Source: Streptomyces longispororuber (GTDB lineage Bacteria > Actinomycetota > Actinomycetes > Streptomycetales > Streptomycetaceae). From it: a stretch of DNA of 64,000 bases. The stretch is taken from positions 1 to 64,000 of the forward strand of contig NZ_BNBT01000030.1 in assembly GCF_014656095.1 (NCBI RefSeq), given 5' to 3'. Position 1 is the first letter of the stretch; every line of letters begins with the position of its first letter. The position numbers and the translations under genes were made by a program. This document shows, piece after piece, positions 57,807-64,000 of this stretch. The notes below the pieces were generated by a model. It was not told where the DNA came from, did no database searches, and was given only the letters and a program-made list of their open reading frames with translations.

Positions 57807-58847
57807 ATGCCCCGACTCCCCCAGCCCACCCGCCGCGGCCTCCTCGCCGCGGGCGGCGCCCTCGGCCTCACCGCCGTCCTCGCCGCCTGCGGCGACGAGA
57901 AGGCTGACAAGAGCAAGGGCGGCGGCTCCGGCAAGGACGGCGGCCCCTGGTCCTTCGAGGACGACCGCGGCACGACGGCGAAGAAGGACACCACGCCCAA
58001 GAACATCGTGGCGTTCACCGGCGTCGCGGCCGCGCTGTACGACTACGGCATCGAGGTCAAGGGCGTCTTCGGCCCCACGAAGACCAAGGACGGCAAGCCC
58101 GACGTCCAGGCCGGCGACATGGACATCAGCAAGGTGACGATCCTGGGCAACGCCTGGGACCAGTTCAACATCGAGAAGTACGTGGGCCTCAGGCCCGACG
58201 TCCTGATCTCCACGATGTTCGACGACCAGGGCACCCTCTGGTACGTCCCCGAGGCGTCCAAGGACAAGATCCTCAAGCTCGCCCCGAGCGTCGGCATCTC
58301 GGTCTACGACCGCCAGATGACCAAGCCCCTGGAGCGCCTGCTGGCCCTCGCCGAGTCGCTCGGCGCCGACGTGAAGGCCGACAAGGTCGTCGCGGCGAAG
58401 AAGCGCTTCGAGGCCGCGGCCGAGCGGCTGCGCAAGGCCGCGAAGGCCCGCCCGGAGATCAAGGTCCTGGTCGGCTCCGCGAGCGCCGACATCTTCTACG
58501 TCTCCGGCTCCAACCTCTCCGCCGACCTGGAGTACTTCAAGTCCCTCGGCGTGAACCTCGTCGAGCCGCCGGCCAAGGCCCTGAAGGAGAGCGGCGGCTG
58601 GTTCGAGAACCTGTCCTGGGAGAACGTCGACAAGTACGAGGCCGACGTCATCATGATGGACAACCGCACGTCGGCGCTGCAGCCGGAGGGCCTCGCCGAG
58701 CAGAAGCCGACGTGGGGCAAGCTTCCCGCCGTCAAGGCCGGGCAGGTCATCCCGCGCGTGACCGAGCCGATCTACTCGTACGCCAAGTGCGCCCCCATCC
58801 TGGAGGACCTGGCGAAGGCCATCGAGAAGGCGAAGAAGGTCTCCTGA
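57807..58847 (+). CDS. desE: ferrioxamine-binding lipoprotein
   Basis: A 346-residue siderophore-binding lipoprotein of the FepB/FhuD-like periplasmic-binding class. The signal has twin arginines ('PTRRGLLAAGGALGLTAV') and lipobox LAAC with Cys28, suggesting Tat export. The mature domain includes 'VAFTGVAAALYDYGIEVKGV', 'YVGLRPDVLISTMFDDQ' and 'DIFYVSGSNLSADLEYFKSL'. It should capture ferrioxamines for import. The ATG is about 56 bp after an iron box. It looks intact and normal, unlike the biosynthetic genes that follow. desF, usually next in S. coelicolor, is absent. Confidence 0.9.
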   Translation: MPRLPQPTRRGLLAAGGALGLTAVLAACGDEKADKSKGGGSGKDGGPWSFEDDRGTTAKKDTTPKNIVAFTGVAAALYDYGIEVKGVFGPTKTKDGKPDVQAGDMDISKVTILGNAWDQFNIEKYVGLRPDVLISTMFDDQGTLWYVPEASKDKILKLAPSVGISVYDRQMTKPLERLLALAESLGADVKADKVVAAKKRFEAAAERLRKAAKARPEIKVLVGSASADIFYVSGSNLSADLEYFKSLGVNLVEPPAKALKESGGWFENLSWENVDKYEADVIMMDNRTSALQPEGLAEQKPTWGKLPAVKAGQVIPRVTEPIYSYAKCAPILEDLAKAIEKAKKVS

Positions 58848-58866
58848 CCCCGCGCCACCCGCCACC

Positions 58867-58908
58867 GGACGGGCCGGAACTCGCACCCGCGCGAGTTCCG
58901 GCCCGTCC
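58867..58908. terminator. strong hairpin after desE
   Basis: A perfect 18-bp stem, GGACGGGCCGGAACTCGC, with loop ACCCGC. It isolates desE transcription from the second iron box. Confidence 0.8.
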
Positions 58909-58939
58909 GTCGTTCCCGGGCACCACGGGACGCATGAAC

Positions 58940-58958
58940 TTAGGTTAGGCTAACCTTA
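58940..58958. promoter_or_regulatory. iron box upstream of the desA remnant
   Basis: TTAGGTTAGGCTAACCTTA differs from the ideal iron box by one base near the end. It lies about 82 bp before the desA-like start, the position of the desA iron box in intact clusters. Confidence 0.88.
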
Positions 58959-59039
58959 GTTATCGGGACGCGCCCCGGAACTCCCTCGCTGTGCCCTGCC
59001 CGGGGCGCGTCCCACGTCCCCTCACCTGGAGGACCGTTC

Positions 59040-60446
59040 ATGCGCTCGCACCTGCTCACCGGCACGACCACGGAGCGGTACCGCACCCCCGTGACCGACC
59101 AAGCCGAGCGGGTGGCCGCCAGGACCGCCACCGCCTCCCCGCCGCACGCCGCCACCGTTGCCGCCGCCGCGACCGTTGCCGACGCCGTCGATCTCGACAC
59201 GCCGCTGCCCGACACCGCCGCCGCCCTCGACGAGCTGGACCGGCTCTGCCCGCCCGCCGCGGTCTCCCCCGGCCACCCCCGCCACCTCGCGCACCTCGCC
59301 GCCCCCGCCCTCCTCCCGGCCGGGCCCGACGGCCCCTCCCCCTGGGACGACCGGTCCGCGGGCGTGGCCCACCTCGAACGCCGCCTCGTCGACTGGGCCG
59401 CCGGGCGCCTCGGCCTCGGGCCCGCCGCCGACGGCCTGTTCGCCGCCGACAGCGCCCAGGCCGACCTCCAGGCGCTGCTCCTGGCCCGCGAGGCGGCGGG
59501 CCCCGGCACCCATCGCCTCCGCGTCCTCGTCCCCGCCGCGGACCACGCCCGCGCCCGCGCCGCCGCCCGGCTCCTCGGCCTCGGCCCGGACGCCGTCGTC
59601 ACCGTCCCCACCGACCGCGGCGGCCGCCTCCAGACCGTGGCGCTCGCCCGCGAACTGGAGCGCTGCGCCCGCGAGGGCCTGGTGCCCCTGGCCGTCATGG
59701 CCACCGCGGGCACCGCCGGGTCCGGCTCCGTCGACCCGCTGGCGCACCTCGCCGACCTGTGCGCACACCACGGCGTCCGGCTGCACGTGCGGGTCGCGTA
59801 CGGCTGCGGGCTGCTCGCCTCGCGCACCCGGCGCCACCTCCTCGACGGCATCGAGCGCGCCGACTCGGTGACCGTGGACTTCCCCACGTCGTACGCGCGA
59901 CCGGCGAGCCCGGCCGCCCTCCTGGTCCGCGACGGCGCGGCGCTGCGCCCGGCCGCCGCGGAGTACCCCGGCCCCTGGCGGGCGCCGCACGAGCCCGGCC
60001 CCCGCCACGCCGACAGCCCCGTCCGGACGGCCGGTGCCCCCGCTGTCGTGTCGCTGTGGCTGGCCCTGCGCACCCTGGGCCCCGACGCCCTCGGCGACCG
60101 GTTCGACGCGTGCTGCGACCTGGCCGCGCGCGGCTTCGACCTCGTGGCCGCCGACCCGCGCTTCGCCGTCACCGTCGAACCCCAGCTCTGCACGCTCGTC
60201 TTCCGCCACATCCCGGCCGCCATCCGCACCCCCGCCGACATCGACCGCGCCAACCTGTACGCCCGCAAGGCCCTGTGCGCCTCCGGTGCCGCCGCCGTCG
60301 CCGGCACCGTGGTGGGCGACCGCCAGTACCTGCGGCTCACCCCGCTGAACCCCGGGACGACGACCGCCGACCTCGCCGCCGTGCTCGACCTGATCGCCCA
60401 CCACGCCGAGCAGTACCTGGGAGACCGCCTTGTCCGTGCGAGCTGA
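59040..60446 (+). CDS. desA: degenerate DesA (PLP lysine-decarboxylase homologue) without cofactor residues
   Basis: A 468-residue open frame that follows DesA from MRSHLLTG to 'HHAEQYLGDRLVRAS', so orthology is clear. Group II PLP-decarboxylase residues are gone. The 'DxHK' Schiff-base lysine is Thr283 ('TVDFPTSYARP'). The pyridine-binding Asp of 'HVDAAYG' is Arg251 ('HVRVAYG'). The phosphate-binding 'SGGTQSN' is 'ADSAQAD' (136-142). About ten residues near position 90 ('AVNSSLDT' area) are deleted. There is no frameshift or stop, codon bias is normal, and the ribosome-binding site (CTGGAGG) and iron box are kept. It cannot decarboxylate lysine by the known mechanism; it is a pseudoenzyme or an early decaying gene. 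Confidence 0.85.
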   Translation: MRSHLLTGTTTERYRTPVTDQAERVAARTATASPPHAATVAAAATVADAVDLDTPLPDTAAALDELDRLCPPAAVSPGHPRHLAHLAAPALLPAGPDGPSPWDDRSAGVAHLERRLVDWAAGRLGLGPAADGLFAADSAQADLQALLLAREAAGPGTHRLRVLVPAADHARARAAARLLGLGPDAVVTVPTDRGGRLQTVALARELERCAREGLVPLAVMATAGTAGSGSVDPLAHLADLCAHHGVRLHVRVAYGCGLLASRTRRHLLDGIERADSVTVDFPTSYARPASPAALLVRDGAALRPAAAEYPGPWRAPHEPGPRHADSPVRTAGAPAVVSLWLALRTLGPDALGDRFDACCDLAARGFDLVAADPRFAVTVEPQLCTLVFRHIPAAIRTPADIDRANLYARKALCASGAAAVAGTVVGDRQYLRLTPLNPGTTTADLAAVLDLIAHHAEQYLGDRLVRAS

Positions 60447-61080
60447 CCTCCACCGCGCCCCGGCCGCCCGGCGCCCGTCCCGCACGCGCGCCACAGCCGC
60501 GGCCCGCGGCCGGGGCGCCGGGACCCTCACCCTGCGCGCCCTCGACCCGTTCACCGACACCGAGCTGGTGCACTCCTGGGTCACCCACCCCAAGGCCCCC
60601 CACTGGCAGCGGCGGGACGCCAAGCTCCACCACGTGGAGCGGGAGTACATGGGCATCGCCGCCTCCGAGCACCACCACGCGTACCTCGGCCTGCTCGACG
60701 GCGAGCCCGCGTTCCTGATGGAGCGTTACGACCCCCTGCGCGCCGCCCCGGTGGACCTCTACGAGCCCGAGCCCGGCGACGTCGGCCTGCACGTCCTCCT
60801 CGCCCCGGACCACGAGACCGTGCCCGACTTCGCCGAGACCGTGCTCGCCACCGCCCTGGAGTACGTGTTCGCCGACCCGGCCGCCCAGCGCGTCGTCGTC
60901 GAGTCCGACGCCGCCGACACGCAAGCGCGCCGCCGGTACGAGGCCGTCGGCTTCGTGCCCGAGTGCGAGACCGGGACACCCGACGGGCTCGCCCTGCTCA
61001 GCTTCTGCGCGCGCGAGCGGTTCGAGGCGGCGGTCGTCCGCCGCGCGGTGGCCGGGCGCCCGCCGCACGCGGCCGCGTAG
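60430..61080 (+). CDS. desC: DesC-like GNAT acyltransferase, diverged
   Basis: A 216-residue AlcB/DesC-type siderophore N-acyltransferase domain (residues about 30-205) behind a basic low-complexity head. Retained: 'TLRALDPFTDTELVHSWVTH' start, 'EHHHAYLGLLDGEPAFLMER', 'GDVGLHVLLAPDH' and 'LALLSFCARERF'. Changed: the substrate-side 'HP.A.FW' is 'HPKAPHWQR', and the usual 'D..N..A...N...GF' is 'DAADTQARRRYEAVGF'. It probably starts at TTG 60430 (GGGAG six bases ahead), inside the desA end, a 17-bp overlap; a GTG at 60436 is possible. In intact clusters desB lies between desA and desC and desD follows; both are absent here. Confidence 0.75.
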   Translation: MSVRADLHRAPAARRPSRTRATAAARGRGAGTLTLRALDPFTDTELVHSWVTHPKAPHWQRRDAKLHHVEREYMGIAASEHHHAYLGLLDGEPAFLMERYDPLRAAPVDLYEPEPGDVGLHVLLAPDHETVPDFAETVLATALEYVFADPAAQRVVVESDAADTQARRRYEAVGFVPECETGTPDGLALLSFCARERFEAAVVRRAVAGRPPHAAA

Positions 61081-61096
61081 CACCACCCCACCGGCC

Positions 61097-61135
61097 GGCG
61101 GCGGCTCCGGAGTACGGTCCTCCGGAGCCGCCGCC
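61097..61135. terminator. bidirectional hairpin terminator
   Basis: A 16-bp stem, GGCGGCGGCTCCGGAG with its complement across a 7-base loop, between the desC-like gene and the convergent hexosaminidase. Confidence 0.8.
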
Positions 61136-61149
61136 CGTACGACCCCCCG

Positions 61150-62763
61150 TCAGGAGGCGGGCCAGGGCACCTGCGGCGAGCGGTAGTAGCCGATGCCCAG
61201 CGCGTCCCAGCGGGGCGCCTGCGCCGCGAGCCGGGAGCGGTACGCCTCCCAGTCGTGCGCGGCCGCGGGCGACCAGCCCAGCTCGGCGATGCCGGGCAGG
61301 CGCGGGAAGGCCATGTAGTCCAGGTGCGCCGGCGTGGAGAGGGTCTCCGTCCACAGCGGGGCCTCGACCCCGAGGATCGCCTCGGCCGGGGCGCCGGCGA
61401 GGTACGTGCCCGGGTCCCAGTCGTAGGCCCTGCGCACGTCCACGTACCCGGCCCACTTCAGGCCCAGCGGGGTGTCCTTGTCGTACTTGTGGTCCAGGTA
61501 GGCCCGGTCGGCGGGCGAGAGCACGAGGCGGGTGCCGCCCTTCGCCGCGTTCACCACCTCGTCGCGCTCGGCCTGGCCGGTGCGGTCGTAGCCCCAGTAC
61601 TGCGCGACCGCGCCCGGCGCCGGGTGCGCCCCGGCCAACTGGTGCCAGCCGACCACGGTCTTGCCGTACCGGGCGACGACCGGCTGCACCTTGTCCATGA
61701 ACGCCACGAAGTCCTCGTCGCTGGTGGAGTGCGCCTCGTCGCCGCCGATGTGCAGGTAGCGGCCCGGCGTGAGCGCGGCCAGCTCGCGGATCACGTCGTC
61801 CACGAAGTCGTACGTGACGTCCTTCTTCACGCACAGCGAGCTGAAGCCGACCTCGGTGCCCGTGTACAGCGGCGGCGCCACCCCGTCGCAGTTCAGCTCG
61901 GCGTACGAGGCGAGCGCGGCGTTGGTGTGCCCCGGCATGTCGATCTCGGGGACCACCTCCAGGCCCCGGGAGGCCGCGTAGGAGACGATCTCGCGGTACT
62001 GGTCCTTGGTGTAGAAGCCGCCGGGGCCGCCGCCGACCTGGGTGGAGCCGCCGTACGAGGCCAGGCGCGGCCAGGAGTCGACGGCGATGCGCCAGCCCTG
62101 GTCGTCGCTCAGGTGCAGGTGCAGCGTGTTCATCTTGTACAGCGCCAACTGGTCGATGTAGCGCTTGACGTGCTCGACCGGGAAGAAGTGGCGGGCCACG
62201 TCGAGCATCGCCCCCCGGTAGGCGTACCGCGGGGTGTCCGTGACGGTGCCGCCCGCGACCCGCCAGGGCCCCGGCTGCCTCGTCCGCTTCTCCACGGCGG
62301 CGGGGAGCTGCTGGCGCAGCGTCTGGACGCCGTGGAAGAGGCCCGCGCCCGACCAGGAGGTGAGGGTGAGGGAGCGGCGCTCGGAGATCAGCCGGTAGCC
62401 CTCGCCGCCGAGGACCTTGTTCGCGGGCTCGGCGCTGACGCGCAGCCGGATGCCGTCGCCGCCCGCGCGGTCGGTGACGGGCAGGGGGAAGCCGGTGGCG
62501 GGGCGCAGCAGTTGCGCGAGGTACTCGCCGACGCGGCGCTCCTCGGGGTGGGCACCGACGCGGATGGCGGTCTTGGCGGTGATCTCGTAGCCGGGCCCGG
62601 CCGGTTCGGCCTTCAGGGGCGCGGGGACGACGCGGCCGAGCGGGGTCGGCTCGGGCGCGGTCCGGGGCGGTCCGCCCGGCGCGGTCGCCGCGGTCGACAG
62701 ACCTGCGGCGGCGGCGAGGAGCAGGGCGCCGATGACACGTGTCGATCTGTGGGGCTTTCGCAC
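61150..62763 (-). CDS. secreted beta-N-acetylhexosaminidase, GH20
   Basis: A 537-residue exported GH20 enzyme releasing N-acetylglucosamine from chito-oligosaccharides by substrate-assisted catalysis. The signal peptide is 'RVIGALLLAAAAGLSTAATA'. A GH20b N-terminal domain is followed by the barrel with 'NTLHLHLSDDQGWRI', 'PEIDMPGHTNAAL' and the catalytic Asp-Glu pair in 'HIGGDEAHS' (Glu343). 'YWGYDR' and 'WTETL' complete the active site. From memory it is the orthologue of S. coelicolor SCO2786. A dre-like DasR site lies about 82 bp upstream, so control by the GlcNAc regulator is likely. ATG at 62763. Confidence 0.92.
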   Translation of the reverse strand: MRKPHRSTRVIGALLLAAAAGLSTAATAPGGPPRTAPEPTPLGRVVPAPLKAEPAGPGYEITAKTAIRVGAHPEERRVGEYLAQLLRPATGFPLPVTDRAGGDGIRLRVSAEPANKVLGGEGYRLISERRSLTLTSWSGAGLFHGVQTLRQQLPAAVEKRTRQPGPWRVAGGTVTDTPRYAYRGAMLDVARHFFPVEHVKRYIDQLALYKMNTLHLHLSDDQGWRIAVDSWPRLASYGGSTQVGGGPGGFYTKDQYREIVSYAASRGLEVVPEIDMPGHTNAALASYAELNCDGVAPPLYTGTEVGFSSLCVKKDVTYDFVDDVIRELAALTPGRYLHIGGDEAHSTSDEDFVAFMDKVQPVVARYGKTVVGWHQLAGAHPAPGAVAQYWGYDRTGQAERDEVVNAAKGGTRLVLSPADRAYLDHKYDKDTPLGLKWAGYVDVRRAYDWDPGTYLAGAPAEAILGVEAPLWTETLSTPAHLDYMAFPRLPGIAELGWSPAAAHDWEAYRSRLAAQAPRWDALGIGYYRSPQVPWPAS

Positions 62764-62844
62764 GAGCGGGTCCCTTCGACGGGCCGACGCGGAGGTGACA
62801 CGGTCGAACTGTCCTCATGCGTACCGCGCACCCCAGGCCCGGTC

Positions 62845-62860
62845 AAGGTGTAGACCACCT
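62845..62860. promoter_or_regulatory. DasR dre-like operator upstream of the hexosaminidase
   Basis: Read on the minus strand, AGGTGGTCTACACCTT matches the DasR element (AGTGGTCTAGACCACT) at 11 of 13 core positions. It lies about 82 bp upstream of the hexosaminidase start and 31 bp upstream of the divergent DUF4429 gene. Confidence 0.72.
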
Positions 62861-62890
62861 GACCTGGGCGGCGGTGCGAGAATCACCCCC

Positions 62891-63805
62891 ATGGCGGAAA
62901 TCATCCAGCGCGACGGGACCTGGACCTTCGACGGAGTGGCACTGCGGCTCGTGCCGGGACGCGACAAGGGCGTCTCGCTGCTGCGCAAGACGCTGGGCGA
63001 AGTGACGCTGCCGCTCGGGGCGTTGGCGGGCATCGCCTTCGAGCAGGGCAAGAAGAGCGGACGGCTCCGGCTGCGCCTTCGCGACGGCGCCGACCCGCTG
63101 CTCCAGGCGACGGCGGGCAGGCTGGCCGACGCCTCGGACCCGTACCAGCTCACGGTGGAACCCGACCGGTACGGCGTCGCCGAGTACCTGGTCGACGAGG
63201 TGCGCAACGCCCTGCTGCTGGAGCAGGTCCCGGCCACGGCCTGCGACCGCTATCTCCTGTCGGGCCCGTCGGTGCCGCTCCAGGTCTCCGCGGGCGACGC
63301 CACGGTGAGCTTCGACGGCGAGCAGGTCCGTCTGGAGTGGAACTGGAAGACGGAGGAGGCCAAGGCCGCCGCGGGCACCCGCACCATCGCGCTCGGGGAC
63401 GTCGCCGCCGTCGAGTGGCAGCCCGCCATCGGCCTGGAGAACGGCTACCTCCGCTTCACCGTGCGGAACGCGCCGACCAAGGCCCCGCCCAAGTACGACC
63501 CGAACTCGGTGGAGCTGTGGGGCTTCAAGAAGGACCCGCTGATGGCGCTCGTCGCGGCGGCCGTGCAGGCCCGGCTGCCGCACCCGGCGCGGCCCGCGCC
63601 GACCGCGCACCCGGCCCCCGTCCACAAGACGCTGTCGCCCGCGGTGCCCGCCGCCGCGCCGGTGCCCGCCCCGCCCGCGCCGGCCGAGGACGACCACGAC
63701 GCGCTGCTTCGGCGCCTGCGGGAGCTGGGCGAGCTGCACCGCGGCGGCATCCTCACGGACGAGGAGTTCACGGCGGCCAAGCAGGCGGTCCTGCGCCGGA
63801 TGTGA
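62891..63805 (+). CDS. DUF4429/SHOCT domain protein
   Basis: A 304-residue protein. Two DUF4429-type beta-rich segments ('WTFDGVALRLVPGRDKGVSL' and the second 'VSFDGEQVRLEWNWKTEE') are followed by a Pro/Ala linker and a C-terminal SHOCT helix pair ('LLRRLRELGELHRGGILTDE', 'EFTAAKQAVLRRM'). SHOCT motifs often mediate oligomerisation or membrane association. No enzyme function is recognised. The ATG at 62891 lies 31 bp from the DasR-like site. It is monocistronic, with a hairpin downstream at 63874. Confidence 0.85.
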   Translation: MAEIIQRDGTWTFDGVALRLVPGRDKGVSLLRKTLGEVTLPLGALAGIAFEQGKKSGRLRLRLRDGADPLLQATAGRLADASDPYQLTVEPDRYGVAEYLVDEVRNALLLEQVPATACDRYLLSGPSVPLQVSAGDATVSFDGEQVRLEWNWKTEEAKAAAGTRTIALGDVAAVEWQPAIGLENGYLRFTVRNAPTKAPPKYDPNSVELWGFKKDPLMALVAAAVQARLPHPARPAPTAHPAPVHKTLSPAVPAAAPVPAPPAPAEDDHDALLRRLRELGELHRGGILTDEEFTAAKQAVLRRM

Positions 63806-63873
63806 GCCGTACGGGCGCCCTCCGTAGGGGCCCGTACGCGCCGTACGAGCGGACCAGGAGGGTCGATCGAGCT

Positions 63874-63899
63874 AATCCTGCCCGATTCCGGGCAGGATT
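63874..63899. terminator. hairpin terminator
   Basis: AATCCTGCCCG (63874-63884), loop ATTC, and its complement form a perfect 11-bp stem after the DUF4429 gene. Confidence 0.7.
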
Positions 63900-63935
63900 G
63901 TTGCGCAAGGGCCCTGCGTAATCCAGGATCATCGG

Positions 63936-64000
63936 GTGCACGAAGAACTTGTCGATCACCTGATGCGCTCCACGCAGCTCCAGCGCGGCGAAGCGCTCCG
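63936..64000 (+). CDS. start of a small conserved hypothetical protein (cut by window edge)
   Basis: A GTG-started frame reading VHEELVDHLMRSTQLQRGEA and running off the window. From memory Streptomyces has a family of ~90-residue proteins with this opening and unknown function. Only 21 codons are visible, so length and identity cannot be judged. The ribosome-binding site is weak (ATCCAGGATCATCGG). Confidence 0.6.
   Translation, partial: MHEELVDHLMRSTQLQRGEAL

Overview
This window is typical Streptomyces chromosome: about 72% GC, strong G/C third-position bias, GTG starts, and gene content and order that resemble the conserved core between citrate synthase and the desferrioxamine/chitobiase locus of Streptomyces coelicolor. 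That comparison is from memory, not a search. I saw no rRNA, tRNA, transposase, phage gene or CRISPR array. The accessory signal lies in tandem repeats, short inverted-repeat operators and one eroded biosynthetic locus.

Layout. 0.3-5.4 kb: a small HTH protein, a CsoR-boxed copper chaperone, a 750-bp non-coding stretch with an array of G/C-run hairpins, citrate synthase and a RecD-like helicase. 5.4-13 kb: a secreted phospholipase D-like protein, then the ribose operon rbsR-rbsA-rbsCB (permease fused to binding protein)-rbsK-rbsD, with two LacI-type operators 21 bp apart. 13.2-17.8 kb: a tightly overlapping operon (Gfo/Idh/MocA oxidoreductase, DUF993-type aldolase-like protein with an 11-copy hexapeptide repeat, TIM-barrel isomerase) divergent from its own LacI regulator, which is followed by a 42-bp minisatellite. 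18.2-25.5 kb: a TetR/nitroreductase pair with twin palindromic operators, a pentapeptide-repeat membrane protein, another isomerase, a double-MerR regulator, an EamA exporter and a divergent LysR.

25.9-38.8 kb: GH3 N-acetylglucosaminidase, small secreted proteins, an S37-type tripeptidyl aminopeptidase, a giant double ABC exporter with a repetitive N-terminal extension, a beta-lactamase-fold hydrolase and a lipoprotein. 39-40.8 kb: orphan DUF397, GntR and HATPase genes with twin perfect palindromes. 40.8-46.9 kb: a probable guanidino-compound catabolic operon (sodium symporter, ureohydrolase, TPP decarboxylase) facing a PucR regulator whose ribosome-binding site lies inside a long inverted repeat. 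47-57.5 kb: a phosphatase-like protein, a CDF metal transporter, acyl-CoA dehydrogenase/thioesterase, a TetR regulator and the leucine/isovalerate (liu) operon.

57.7-63.8 kb: iron-boxed desE, followed by an iron-boxed two-gene remnant of the desferrioxamine cluster. The remnant has a DesA homologue that has lost the PLP lysine and other cofactor-binding residues while staying fully open, then a diverged DesC-like acyltransferase. desF, desB and desD are missing. A DasR-sited GH20 hexosaminidase and a DUF4429/SHOCT protein complete the window. The decayed siderophore locus is the most striking finding. The hairpin array at 1.2-1.47 kb, the RBS-occluding palindrome of pucR and the in-frame tandem repeats are next.
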